From: Cinclus cinclus
Lineage: Eukaryota > Chordata > Aves > Passeriformes > Cinclidae
Direction: 5' to 3'
Assembly (NCBI RefSeq): GCF_963662255.1
Contig: NC_085051.1
Coordinates: forward strand, 58,212,654-58,276,653
DNA: 64,000 nucleotides
Below, one piece after another: positions 12,101 through 27,100 of this stretch. Under the pieces are notes generated by a model. That model had not been told where the DNA came from. It did no database searches and was given only the letters and a program-made list of their open reading frames with translations. Both the position numbers and the translations under genes were made by a program. Positions within the stretch are counted from its first letter, which is position 1. Every line of letters starts with the position of its first letter.

Positions 12101-15100
12101 GCCCCATCCCTGGAAATGTTCCAGGACAGGCTGGATGCATCTTGGAGCAACCTGGGGGTAGTGGAAGGTGTCCCTGCCCACAGCAGGGGGCTGGAACAAG
12201 ATAAACTTTGAAGCTCCTTCTAACCCAAACCATTCTGTAGATCTATAACCAGCAGACAAAACAGACCAGCAATTTTTAGCAAAATGACACCAGTCTCAAG
12301 TCACCCTCAGCAAGGACTGACTAGAGCAGGGAGTGACTCCTGCAGGTAATGCTCACCTTTCTCTCCCATCTCCCTCTCCTGCCCGGCGATGCTGCAATTG
12401 CTCGACGTGGTACTGGCTTCGAATCCGTTGGCAGACTCGCTCTCGCAGAGCCCTTCCTGAGACTCCTCTGCCACACTGTCCACCTCAATGGTCATGTCAC
12501 TCTCACTCTTGATGCTGTGTGACTCGTCCTGGCTGAGGGCCAGAGGAGAGGCCACCGGGAAGCTCGAGGGGACGGTGGGGGCTAAGGCTGAAGGGGCCGA
12601 GTTGGAAGCACTGGGGTCTGGCTTTCCTGCTGTTGTGTCTTCACTGCTGCTCTTCTCCTTCTCATCCAAGTCATCCAGGTCCACTTCATGGCACAGCAAG
12701 GTCTCAGGACCAATCTGAGGCATCGTGTCATCCTCGTCCTTCAAGGGAACGCTCTCGTTGGCTTCGGCCGGCTGTTGGAAGTTGTCATTCCTCAGCTCCG
12801 GAGCGTGCGGAACCGACTCTGCCACCAGGGATGGCATCTCCTCGTGCTCCGTTCTGAGGGACTCCTCAGCACTCAGCCCTCTACATTCCTCTGCTCCAGT
12901 ACATTCATTGGTCCTCTCTTCAGATACAATATTTGGCACTTCCATCTCGCTCTCTCGCCGATTTCTCTTCTCAGGTGATGCCTGTTCCAAAGTTTTCCTC
13001 TTCAAAAGCTTCTTATCTTTTGTGGAGGGCTCTGTTTCGCTTTCAGTAGTGCTGGAAATGTCTTTACAGTCCAAGGAAGACACATCTAATCTTTCAGGTT
13101 CTGCAAGAGATTCGTTTGCCACCTCTTCCTGGCTTCCTGGTGCAATCTTTGCATTCTCCAATGAGGGATCTTTTGTCTTGCTCCTTCTCCCTTTTCCCTT
13201 TGGTGATTTTTCAACCTCTCTTTTGATTTCTTCCATTTGATCCGTCTTATTTCCAAAAATTTGAACAATTTGTTCACTTTCCTCAACTTCCAGTTTCAGT
13301 GTTTCTAGTGGCTGTACTTGAGTCCTGTCGTTTTCCTTCAGCACATGAGAAATCTTTGGGTTTTCCTCATCCTGCTTCTCATCACGGAGTTTTTCACTTT
13401 TTTCCAGTTCTGAAGTTTCTGGAGAAAATTCTTCATTCAAATTCTTTTCAGATGACTCATCTGCTTCACTGTCAGATGTGCCAGAGTCTAAAAAAATTTT
13501 AAAAATAAGCAAACAGCACCCTAAATAATTAATTGCAGCATGACTTTTTATTTAAACCTCACAAAAACCTGTTTTCAGTAATCTATGGTGTCAACATCAG
13601 TTTACAGTAATAATTTTACACTTTAAAAATCCTGCCTTATTCAACACACTTGCTACAGTTCTTATTTTTACCTAAAATTACTATGAAACTGCAGTAGTGG
13701 TGGGGTTGTCAGAGCTCAGGAAGCATCTGGATGATGCTCTTAACTCAGGTGATTTAGCTGAAGTCTATGATTCTCCCACTAATATTTCCCAGACAAGCCA
13801 ATACAAATGAATTACATTTTATTGCAGCAAAAATAGGATTCCCCTGATCCCATGGATATTGCCTCTCCCATGTGACACTATAAAACCAAAAAATAATGCT
13901 TCTCCCCTCCATGCAGAGAAAAAAACCCAACCCAAACCCAAAAATAAAAACCTTCTAAACCTCAATATGGACATTTCATGGCTAAACTATTGTGCAAATG
14001 ATTCACCACACAGAAAGCAAGCATTAGTACATTACCAGAAGATTATTCAGGGACCTGTACTAAAAGGAGACAGTAATTTCACTTCAGTTCTTGTTCAGAG
14101 AGGCTTAGAAACACCAAAGATGTGCTGCCATTTGTGTATAATTAACAGCTCTGCTGGATGATGGAGTATTGAGGTTGAGGACTTAATTAGCACAATAAAG
14201 ACTATCATTATAGCACTGGATTTCATGACTGAAAGGCTCTGGCTGAAGAACATGGAATGACTTGTACAGTCACTGCTCTTCTGTGAGCAAGCTGTGCTCC
14301 TCAGCAGTGTCAGCTCAATTGCTTACTCAATAAAATTTATAAGGAGAAAGAAAAAAAAAAAGGCAACAAAAAAGAATGTAAAAAATGCCCCGAAAAACAA
14401 AAAACCAAATCTCTTTTCAAAAAGGTACTGAAAAAGCCTCCAAAGCATACACAGGGCTGAGATCACTCACCGTTTGATCCTCTATCAGAATCAAACATTC
14501 CTGAGCTACGTCTCGTCTGCCTGCGAGGTGTTGCTAAAATTAAAATCGAAAGAATTAATTTTCATCGAGCGCAACGAGCCTTGGTGCTGCCGAGGTGCAG
14601 GGACCTCAGAGCTCACATGCAGCTCCAGCTCCACCACACCACCCTGGGCTCCAGCTGGGAATGCTGGGAAGCACACGCTGCTCCCTGCACCTCTGGAGCC
14701 AGATTTACCTTCGCTGTTGGGCGTTTTGGGGAGGCTGCAGGACGTGTTGGATGGGAGAGTGGATTTCAGAGGGGGCCGCCCACGCTTGGATTTTTGTTTC
14801 TCCTCATCCTTCTTCTCTTCCTTTTCACCATCTTCTTTATTCTGCAGGGGAAACAGTGGGTTTTTATTAATGGTTCACTGCTGATCATCAAACTTTTTAC
14901 TCTATTAAAAACTAGACTGGACTGAGTAGCTGTTTTTTTTTTTAAATTTATTTAAACAGGAACAGTGCTAGTCATTAAATACAGTACTGTGATAAACTTA
15001 TTGAAAGCCATTACTTTTGTTTTTTTCTTCTGTTTTCTCTTTGGTCCTCCTTTTTCCACTGGCCAGATAATCCGATCAGCTTTCACCCATTCATCATACC

Positions 15101-18100
15101 TGAAAGGGAATGACAACGTGCTGTTACCACTACACATAAAAATGTTGTTTGAGTATGAGGAGTAGAAGACTTGAATTACATCAAATATTTCTTAATGAGG
15201 TAGGAAAAGGCCAACATCAGGTTGGATGGGGCTCAGAGCACCCTGGGATAATGAAGGCTCCTGCCTATGGGTGGAATGAGATGGGCTTTCCTTTCCAACC
15301 CAAACCATTCCATGACAGCAGAGCATGTATTTACAACTCATGCAGTGTCTGGCTTTAGAAAGATGAATGACATTTCCAGTCCATAAAAAAACCTTATGGG
15401 ATGAGGAAATGAAGGTACAAACTTACCTGTCTCTCACCAGCAAAACACTGGAACACTCAGGGGCCTGAGTCAGCTCTAAAGTGCCAGTTATTCCACATCA
15501 TACACATATGACAGTTTTCACTACACCATGCCTCAGCTGGAAAATGTACCTTTTTTTTTTAAAAAGTCAAAGTTTTTAAATCATGGCAACAAACTAGATG
15601 AGATTCTGAAAAGCACAAACACACTAACGTTCCTCAAAATCTCCTAAAGGTATTAATAAGGTAAAGGAAATCTGTAAATATTTGGGGAATATTGCCACAC
15701 TCAAACCTCACGTTGCCACAAAGAAATTTGCTTATGGATTTGGAATACCACAAGTTATATACTAGAAGTATATAAAGTACTATAAAGACTGGCTGCCAGG
15801 AGAGGCATTTTTACAGTCACAATCAACATTCAATACACGAGTATATTTTGTTGCCAAAATTCCAGTGTTTAATACACTTAATTGTTTAATACACTTAATA
15901 CCTTCACCATTATCAATGACTCCCTTAAAGGGAAGTTTGCTAGTGCTAACACTGATAAGACACATTAAATATCAGGGATACTCCTGGAAGGGGTGAGGAT
16001 TACTAAGGCAGATGGACACTTGGAAAAATACAAGTATGCTCTGACATTTCAATGCAACACCATGAACAAAATCACCAGCCTGAAAAGTGAAGCACTCAGA
16101 GCCTCTTATGTTGCTAATTCAATGTGGATTCACATCACTGAACATCTCTCACTTTATTTCCTTAAAAACAAAAATTTCTTTTGCAAATAAGCCTTTGAAC
16201 AAAGAAATGAAAGACAATTTGTTATCCTTACCTTACATTCCAACCGTAGTAATGAACTAAATATAAAACCTCTCCATCATCAATTTCTGTGCTTTTAATA
16301 CTGGCTTCATAAATTTTTTGAGTTTTTCCACGTCCATATTTTACTTTCACTTTGGTTCCAGTCAGGCAGGGTTCTGTGTCCTCCTCATCCTCTTCACCTT
16401 CTGATTCTCCTTTGTTCTCAATTTCTTCCCTGCAGTAAAATGTATTTTAAATGCCCACTAATTAGTGACAATCGTATTTTGAAATTTAAAGAGAGCATTC
16501 AAGGTAGAAAAAGGCTGCAAGAAAAAAGAAATTGATTTTCTGCATCCTGTCCTGTCTCTGAAGCTTGCTCAGAAACAGATTTTTAAAATCAAGAAGAGAA
16601 CTTAGGGAGAATAGCGCTAAGTGCCAGAAATATCCAGGGTTTTATTAAAATTTAAACACAATTTATCAAGTGTGCAACTACCTGAAAGCTTAAAGATTAT
16701 TTTTTAAATTAATATTTTGATAACACAAAGAGGAATAAAAGTTAACTCAGTGTGTGTCGCCTAAACAGCACAGGAAGAACTAACTTCAGTTTCTGAAATA
16801 TTTGATTGCTACACATTATTTATTAAAAAAAGGTACTTTTTCAATTGGCTTAACATGCTACAGTTTATTAACTGCATGTAAGTTTGAACTGCCATCACAG
16901 TGATCCTCTCATGGACACAAACACCATTCCATTGGAAAAATCTTCACAAAACTTCACTTTGATCACAGAAGTGCTCAGCCAAGCTTAAAAGTGTCTGTGC
17001 AGCTCTTATTAGATACATCCACCTCTTATTACACCTTTAGCTACTGTTTAAACATTATACTCAAATGTATTTTGAAGAACTACCATCTAGCCTATTTTTA
17101 GCCATAATTTCTTCCCTATTTAAGGGAGAATTTAGCATAATTTAGAAGTTACAAAAATCAGCAAGAAATAAAATACTAAAAAGGACTATGGGCTTGCTTT
17201 TAATGAAACAGATTTGCTGGCCTTCAGTGAAAGACCAATTATCTTGAGGCAAGCAATTCAGAGGACAAGTAACACTCACACAGCTTAAAGAAAACTCTTT
17301 GATGCCTTGATCACTTGACACAGAATAAAAACAAGGATCTCACAGCTTCACCAGCCACCAGCAAACCCTTAAAAGCACAGGAGAAAAGGGATTTGCCATT
17401 TCTGTTTCAACTGCCCAGGGAAGTGTTTCCAAGCTGTTCCCACATCACCCACTGCCAGCCTGGTGTCTGCAGGTGTTGGTGTGATGGAACACTAACACAG
17501 CCTTGGCCAGTAAAATGACAGTGAAAATTACTGCCTGCCATGGAGCACAAAAAGATGCTCCAGAAAGTAGAGCAGGCTCCACAAACTTGAAATAAAATGT
17601 TCCCTTCCCTGTCTGAGTGAATAAGGCTTCTGATTTTCACACGTTAGTAGGATCAAGTCTGTGTCCTCCTGCCTGGAGAACAGCTTAATCATGGCACAGA
17701 GATTGATACAAGTTAGTGTTTACCTCTCCCTCTGCCTCTCCTCCTCTTCATCTGACTCTTTATCAGAATCCTCCTGCTTTTTAATTTTCTTCTCTTTTTG
17801 CTTTGGTGTGCTTTTCTTCCCTGGTGGAGTTTCATTTTCTTTCTTTTCTGCATTCTCAGGTGTTTCCTCTACATCTTTGTTTTCTTTGTTACTGTCTTTT
17901 AATTTGTCTTGGGTTTTATCCTCTTCGCCATCTTTTTTAGCAGGGGCTGCATCACGGGCAAGTCTCCTTCGTCCCTGGAACAGAAATAAGATCAGTTTAA
18001 TGACTCCTGTCACCTGCTTTCTCCATAACCTCTACAAATCTCAGCCATAAAACTGAGACATGCAACTCCTGTAGAGAAGAAAGGCTCAAGATGACAAAAA

Positions 18101-21100
18101 AAGTGCAAAATATTGTAAAATAGTAGAATTAAAGCAGCAAGTTTTTGCATCTGCTTAATTTGGAATAATGAGGATGAGTTTCTGATTAACTGATGGAGAT
18201 TCCAGGACATTTGCTTGGACTGGTAATGTTTGCTGCTCTGATATAAAGGGCCAAAATGTCTTGTTCACCTACAGCAACAGCATTATTTGAAGTGCTTGTA
18301 TAGGACTGTGGAGGGGAGGCATCTTCCCCTCAGCATCTTCAATCCTGACAGTCACCTCTGGACATCACAGGCAGAAATTTGTCAGCTTTCAAAAAACTCT
18401 TAAGCACTCAATTTTTAAAAGGCACATTGAGTACTCAGACAGTTACTGCCTGGGACTATCTGCAACTGATTCCTAGAGATCTAGGATTATTATTTGATTT
18501 ATTAGAAGTCTCTTGATAGGATCACTGTTTTTTAATCAGAACAAAGAGACAATTATTTAAAAGACAAAAAATTCTTAGATCTCTTTATCCTTTTTTTGAG
18601 TGTTCTCAAAAAGAAAAACCAACTCAAAAACAAATGAACAAACTAAGAACACAGCTAATGTCACGTCAGGAAATCCACTGAGGCTGATGCAGGTTGGAAC
18701 AGTCATTTTCATTTAAACAGAAATATAATACATAACAGAAGTCTCAACTTGTGTTTACACCGTGCCCTTTCATCTATTAATTTATAAGGCCATATATTTG
18801 CTTGAAAAGCTGCTTTGCAAGTAGGACTTTAACAGAATGACATTTTAGTTGAACAGAATCTTTAGAACTTGAACAATTTAAAAGCAGCAATTCTCGTCCT
18901 TCAGTAGTCATACTCTATTAAAGAAAACAAAATGTTTTTTAAGGTAATTAAATGAGTGCTACAGTCATATTCCAATACCTTGAAAGTACTGTCTATATTC
19001 CTCATGGAGATCAGTATCCTCCAGCTGATGTGCCACTGATCTGATCCATGTAGCTACTCACCTCTACAGCATTTAAAGGCAAATGAAGGCTAAACTTAAT
19101 TATTCCTCCCTCTGTTTCTGTCTATATGCTCTAATATTTGAGTGTTTCTTCTATTAGAAGAGAGACCATGACAAAAATCAATTCAGAGAAATGGGTCTCC
19201 CTTTGATTCTGAGATCTGTAGCAAGTTTTTGGTATTCCAGTTTCTTGCCAGAAGGCTCCAGGTTCCACATGCCTGTGGAAATCCTCACCCACAACCAAGA
19301 CTGCCCTGCTGTGTTTCACTGCTCTGATGATAACAAGCTCCAAGCAGCTCCCAAGCCATCCCTGAACCATAGCACATCCAACTGAGTGTGAGCAAATCCT
19401 ACACATGGTGTGGAATATGAAGGAATAATCAAACTCCCAGAACTCCACACTTGTACAAGTGCACCAATTCCAACATGCAGTTTCTCCACAGGGAAAACTC
19501 ATTATGGAAACTGCTCACTATACAGAGGGGCTTTGTTAAGAACTGAACACAAATCAGTTCAAACCACTCACCCTTGGGGATCTTAGCTCAATTTCTTCTT
19601 TCTCACTTTCACTGCTAGAATAATTTTCTTCTGCTTCTTTTTTAACTTCTGTTGGGGGCATTTTTTGTTCCTCTTTCACACTTTCCTCCATTGGTTCCAC
19701 GTGTTTCTGTGTGTCTTCTAGCACTTTTGGTTCATTGTGATGGATGGTCCTAAACTGAATGTTTGCAGAACGGCAGTACTCTTCGAAACCATAAAGATAC
19801 CTACGGACACAAGGAAGGTCCCATTTATATTTCATGGCTTATTTTCTATTTATTGAAGCTCATAAAATCTCTTTTCCTGCTCTGTAACTTCAGGAAAATA
19901 ATAATTAAAAAAAAAATAACAACAACCAAACAAACCCAAATAAACAAAAGTTTAAAAGCTAGGGAAGATTTTGAAGTGAAACAATTTCAAGTCAAATGCT
20001 GAAAAAGAATACACAGAGCTGCTTCCCATATATTAACTTCATTCCCATCCAGTGAAGAATTCATGACAATAATGCCATGCAGCAGCTTCTTCTCTGGAAA
20101 CTGCCTGGGCACACTCTAAGTCGAGTTATAGGTGAGACAAGTATGAATTAGCTTGTTCCTCAAAGAATTAATATGCAAGTTACAACACACTATCACTGTC
20201 ACAACACATTTTCGTGTGTCCAAACAACATGATCATTATTTCTGCTGTAACAGCAACCCAGTGCACATTTACCAATTACTCCTTCCAGGATAAACACTCT
20301 TCTCTGTGAAATACAGACCTTAAACATGTGACCAGTTCAAATCCCACTGAAGATAGTCTCAATATTGTCATCTTCATCAACATAAACATGAGTTGAGTCA
20401 TTAGTCATCCCTATTTCCAAATTTTCTTAGGTCTGAATCAAGGGAACCTCATTCTTCCCTTTTACTTAAAAAGCCCAACTGTTTCTTGTCAAACTTCCAG
20501 GAGGATAAATAATAAGAACAATTTTTATTTAGAAAACGAGCTTGGAGAATATCATTCATGAAAGGTTCCAATTCAAAAGTTAGAACACAACTGAAAAGCG
20601 AGGGTCAGAAGAAAAAGATTTATGCATTTGGTCATTGTAAGTAATGATTTTACTATTTAATAATTGTCACAAGCACCATAGCAATGCACACAGTTAAGCC
20701 CTAAAGCCATTATTCTACAAATTCTGCAAAATTTACATACAAATATATAATCTGAAACATGCCTTTTTTCAGTCAACACCATTCGTGAAGTTAAAGCAAC
20801 TGGTATAAAATGCTCCTCAATGCACATGAAATCTAAAGCTTAAGGAGTCTGTTACTGTTAATTCAAAAGCTGAAACTGCCAAAGCTTCTTACATAAATTT
20901 CATTGGTGTACTCAGAAATGCCACCAGCACATAAGGAAAGTTAAAGTTTCTTGGTAAAAAAATGAGCAGAATTTTGATGTATTGGAGCAACAGGAACTTT
21001 CAGCCTTGAGCACTCCCTCCTTTCCTCTACGTCAGCACAGGAAAATACTCAGAACTGTTCATTAACTGAAGAATATCAGCTGCTGTCTATAACTATCCAA

Positions 21101-24100
21101 AAATCTCTTGAATATTGTACATGCTACAACCAGGAAAAAGAAAGGAAAAATGTTTTCACCATTATCCAATATAAGAACTTACTTTCTATAAGCAGTTTTT
21201 ACATTGTAGGAAGCAGCCGAGTTCAAAATAGGAATGCCAAGGTCCATATAAATTTGCTTCCATACAGCACCACTCTCAATCTTTAAGGAAAAAAAAAAAA
21301 AAAAAAGAAAAAAGGAAGTTTACAGGTTTGTTAAATAAGAACATTAAGGAATAGTATCTAACAGAGCTAAAGGCCAATGCCTTTTATAACCGTTGAACAG
21401 TTTGGGTTGGAAGGGACCTTAAAAAACACCCAGTTCCAACCCCCTGCCATGGGCAGGGACACCTTCCACTACCCCAGGTTGCTCCAAGCCCTGTCCAACC
21501 AGGACTGAACACCTCCAGGGATGGGGTATCACAGCTTTCCTGCATAATCATTTATAGATATGAACGAACAGACAGATTAAGTTCAGGGAACATCCAGCAC
21601 TTACATTGTCACACCCACCCTGCTGATAAACCAGCCTAAAAAGTTTGAAGAGATTAAGGTCCTTGTAGCCCAGAACTGGTGGTTTATTGATAGGAGTACC
21701 TGAATAAAACGAAACAGAAACAAGTCATCCCAAAGAACATCAAGTTGCCTCTTCCATTCCATTAGCACACATTTCATTGTAAGTATTCTTCTGCATTTTA
21801 AAATCTGTATTTAATGGTTTAAGGCATGTCCCCAAGCCAGTAAATTCCAATGACCTGTTAATGAATGCACCATTATCTCCGGGTGGTTTATCAGCCCCCC
21901 AGGTTTATTAACAACCCCCATCCACCTGGCTGCATCCCACTGCTCCTCTCGTGAGCAGGGAGCACCTGAGGAATGCTGGAACAGACCAGTGTGTGAAGAG
22001 ATTAACTAAAAACACTGTGGGCTGAAAGGAATGAGGAAGAAGCAGAGATGTTGGATTAGGAAGAGACAGATACTCAGGCAAATTGTCAGAATGTGGAAAA
22101 GCACAAGGCCTGACCAGACATGAATATCTGGGACAGTTCCAGGGAGAAGAGAGAACTCAAATCGGCTGAGTGGCAGTGACATAAAGAACAGTAATTATTT
22201 GCAAAAGGAGAAACCAAAAGTGACTTAGGGCAAGTGGCTGCATACGTTGACAAAAATCCTCCCAGCAAGGAAGAAGATCAAACCTCCTCCCTGCTGCTTC
22301 ACATCTTACCTCATCTTCATGCAATTATATTCGGAATCATCAAAATAATTTTATAGGGCTTTGGGAATACTGTCATGATTCCATGAATCAAAACATTTAT
22401 ACTGAGAGAACAGAATGCAGAACAAATCTGGTGGGATCACAAATCTTGCTATAATGACAGAGAAGGAAAATAAAAATCAAACAGGTCAGGGAAAGTCCCA
22501 GTCCTGAAAACATCCTGCACATTGCTCAATCCACCTATTGGCTTAAAGAATATTTCATGGACTGAATCTTCAAATTCAGCACACAAACACTTTCTTCTTT
22601 TGCCTTCACAAGGTCCTGACATCCCTACTTGTTTTGTAGTCTGTGTGTGTTTAAGCTAGAGAATGAGAAAGGAAGAAAACAGGAAAGTGGGAAGAATCAA
22701 GGCTACATGAAAGGAAAACCCTGGATTAGCCCAGCAGCAGAGTGATTTCTTCCAACCCCAGCTTAGCCTTTTATTCCCCTAAGGCAGCTTATTCTCCAGA
22801 AACACTGGATATATACACAGGAGGCCTTCAAAATTATATTGGATGAGCTCCAGAGCACTTTGCTCTATAATACATGCTCAGTTTCTAAATCTATGATAAG
22901 AACTGGCAATATTGAACAGCTTTTGAATTGTTCTTTTATGATTCTGTGGTCTAGAACACACCTCATTACAGGGCACACAGAACCTCTTTTACAAAGGCAA
23001 CTTGATTTCCCCATTAATTTTAACAACCTCACCCCCTCAAAAAAAGAAAGGGGCAAATATTCAGACTCTGCAAGTGCTTCATGTTTTATCCTTAGCTCTT
23101 GGTTATTTCAAATTCAAATACATCAACATTTGCTGCACTCTGTGCTGCTATGGAAATATCATTCAGGTAACTGCTGTCAAGAGAAAAGAAAGATTAAAAA
23201 AAAAAAAAAAAAAGGGAAAAGGGCAGTAGTTACACCTGGAATTTAACTCCACACCAAGGCTACCGCAGGACGAAAATGGTATTTAAAATACAGGATTGAA
23301 ATGGTGACTTCACAAGTAAAATTAATCAAACCAATATACTCTAAAAGACAAAACTATCTGCAGGCTTGAATATGTATTTTTAAAAAGGATCATAAATGCT
23401 TCCATTTTAGTGTCAGTCTCATCACAACTGCAACTGCAAATGCCTTATGCAACAGCAGCTCTCCCAAGTCAGCAGGTACATCCTGCTCCCTATGCAGAGC
23501 ACGTGCACTTCTGATACAGCTCTGAAGCCAACACTTCAACTATTCTAATTTATTAAGCCTCACTTAATTCTGTAAAGACAGACATGTAAAATACACTATT
23601 TTATTGTTCTAGCTACAGGATAAAATAGAATCTTTTAAGTTGTCTCTTCAGGTATCACTGCTCCATTTGTGCACAGAGACTTGAGGATGGCACATCTCCA
23701 TTCTCTGCTGGTTGGATTTCACCATCCATGGACAGACTTCACAGCTTCCAGCCTGGGATATTAACAGCAGCAGAGCTCTCAGCCATGGCTGTCACAACCA
23801 GAAATCAACCAAGGGCTTATTTAACAGGCATTGTGAACATAAATAAGGCTTTGTGAAAGCAAAACAAAACCAAAACACTTCAGGGAGGATTTGAGCTCCC
23901 TTTGAGTGCTGTGCCATTAAACAAGTGGACTGGAGATTTTAAAAAAAGGAAGAAAATTCAGTGTTACCTCTGTCTTCCATAAACTTGTAAAGCTGTTGGA
24001 GGAAGTTGTCCCTCTCTTCAGGATCAAGCTCTTCCTCAGGCTGTGAAAATAAATGCAGTCATAAATGAAAACTGCAAATATGCAAAGTAACCGTTTATTT

Positions 24101-27100
24101 GTATGAAAGCCTAAGAGCAAGAGCTAAACCCAAACCACTTCCCATTTGGCCCTGAACCCATGTAATGATGAAATATGCAGAAAACAAAATTTATTCTGGA
24201 AGACTCAAGTGGTACCTCGGGAGGAAAAAAAGTAAATGTAGGTCAAGGAAAGCACCAGTCCATGACAGAATGAGTGAGACACCCTCAAAATGAAAACACT
24301 AATACACATAGCATACCTGCCTAACACAGAAGAGGTCTGGTATTTACAGGACTGAAAGAACTCATAGGAATTTCAGAGGTGGGCTTTTTTTGGTTAGGTT
24401 GTTGTTTGGAGCTTTTTTGTTTAACTCATTTTCCTTATCCCAATTTTAGCTGAGGTTGCAGAACAATTCTTTCTCCAACAGTACCTGTTGGAGATGCTCC
24501 AGACAGTATTTGTTTCTTAATTAAGCTCCAATGGTTGATTTCAGCTTATATTTGGAAACACCTTTAAAGTCACGTCTGTAACTTCTTATTATAAATGCCT
24601 TAGTTTTACCTTTACAACTTAAAGCCTCAAACAGATAAACACTAACTTTATGGCAAGGAATCCATAGTGTGAAATAAAGATATTCCTTTTATTCCCATGA
24701 AAATTATTTAAAAATAAAGTAAATTTATTGGGGGGGTGGAAGGGCCAGGCAGAGGAAATAATGTCTATGTATCTTCATGGAATCTTGAGATTCTAACAGA
24801 GACCAAAAAAAAAAAAAAAAAAAAAGGGGGGCAGAAAAAAAGAAAACCTTTTCCCTGCAATGCTTTCTGCATGCCACTTTCTTCCTGCCAGCCTGGCAGT
24901 TTGCACAAGGCAGGCTGCAGCTGTCTTGAAGGAAAGACGTACAGTACGTGTCAAAAAATCTTATCATTACATTATTAAAAATAACAGGAAAGTGACAAGC
25001 AGTTCCAGAAGGAAACCAGAACAACAATTTAGATTTCAGTCATCTCTGCATTCTGTAAACTTCAAGCTTCAAGGCAAGGAGAAGGCAGGGAAATAGGGGA
25101 TGTACATGTTAGTGGCTTGCTAACCAGCAAGCAATCTGCCCAGCATCAGAATGAATCCCAGCCCTGCCTGCTTCACTGAATTCTGAGCTTCTAAACCCAA
25201 CAGGGCTCAGCTATAATCAGGCACAGACAATACCTGTATCTTACTTCACCAATTTTTCTTTGGGATTAATTGGAGGAATATAAATGTGTAATCACAACAC
25301 TGTACAGAACCAGTTAGCATTTGCTCAGCACATTACAGGGATTATATAAGGAGAAACAGTTATCTATAGAATTAGCATGCTCTTCCAGGTTATCAAGTGA
25401 AGTATTGCTATAGAAACCACAGCTTTTTTCTCCCCATCTAGACTGCAAAATAACGTCAAGATCGAGAAATTTCTACCATCTACTGTAATGTTTACTGACT
25501 GAAGGCAATACAGCTCAAACGGTGCAAACGAAATACATCTAGTAACAGCAAGCATTCAGAAATACTTGAGTGAACTAAAGCTGAATTAAAGCCATTTCTT
25601 CTGTGTGGGCACAATGCTAAACCAGAACTGTGGGTCAGAACACCAAAAATGTAGGTTAGAAAAAGCAATCTTGCAGCCAGGATTTAATCCTTCTACTGAG
25701 ACCAAGCACTTTCAGCTGAAGAAAGGCAAAAAGGAAAGATGAAAAGCTTTATAGGGTGGGGGCATAAAACCTGGCTGCAGTAATCATCCATCTGTGTGAG
25801 ACATCCTAAATTCTGCACCTGCTTCTCTCTGTTGCTGGTGTAAGAGCCCCTTGACAGAGGGAATCTGAACTGTGCCTGGCACTGATGCCAGAACAGGCAC
25901 CAAAGCCTTCTGAGAAGTCACCTGAGTAAGACCTGAGTGACTGTCATGGAATAAATCATGGATCAGCTGCTCTTCTGCTTCTGGCCAAAATGAGAAAGAC
26001 CAACCCTTCCTGGATATTCTTACTGCAACATGAGGATAAAAATGCCATATTTTTACTAGGATTATCTGCTTGGCACTGGACATAAAAGAATTCCCAGAAA
26101 TGTATGCTGTTCTGAGTGAGTTTTACTTTAACTGTATCAGCCATCATAAAATCATAGAATGGGGTGGGGTGGAATGGACCTTAAATACCATCTGGACCCA
26201 CCTCCCTGCCATTGGGGTTCATCTAAGATGCTGTAAATCTGTACCCAAATCAAGGAAACACCTGAGAAATGTTGATGCCACACCCTGTGATCACCACTGG
26301 AGAGCAAATGAAGAGCTGAAATTCCCAGCACTGATTTCCAGCAGGAACCAGGATGACAGTGCTACTATCCAGACATTTGTGCCCATTCTAGACTGGACAT
26401 AAATAAGTTCACAGTGATAACTGTTTAAAGAAGAGAGTTTTGTCCCTCCGTTTCATTTTTTTTTTATACAGATGGTAGAAAAAGGGAGAGACTACAGCCA
26501 AAGGTAAGTCCAAGTGAGAGACAAAACAACATGAAAATTTTAAGCTGCAAGAGTTCAAAACTGAGACTATTCTGCTGTTCATCCAATACCCATAGCTAAA
26601 TGCAACATGAGAAAAACTTTTTAGTTTCAGGATGAGAGGGTGAATTGCATTTAAATGAAAATAAGTAAAAATCTCCAAGATGCTCCTTTTCTAATTAAAA
26701 TATTTAAACTTTATGGTTTGAGATTTTTTTCCTCCTTTCTGACAAGCAGGCCACATCTGTTAGGGAACACTGGAAACTGTAAAACAAAAAAATCAACAAT
26801 GAACATTATCTTTGCATAATGGACATGTTCCTTTCCCAACTCCATTTCTTACTGCCTTCCAAACAACATTATCAGCATTTATGTATTTTCTAAAACTGTA
26901 GGGTAAGCACCAGCAACATGAAGCACACAGAAATGTGTAGAACACTTGTAACTGGTTTTGCTTCATTTGGTTTGAGCTACCTAATTCACCATGAGCTTTG
27001 CCTCTGTCCTTAGCATGATTTTAGACAATGTGGCTCTGTTATCCTGAGTCATCATTTACTCTACAGAAAGATGTTAAAGCTTCTGTGGGTGCCAACCTTT

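Noticed and set aside
12488..13502. Several plus-strand ORFs (up to 171 codons) opposite exon 21
   Set aside because: They are antisense shadows of the real minus-strand ARID4B coding sequence, which is conserved at the protein level.
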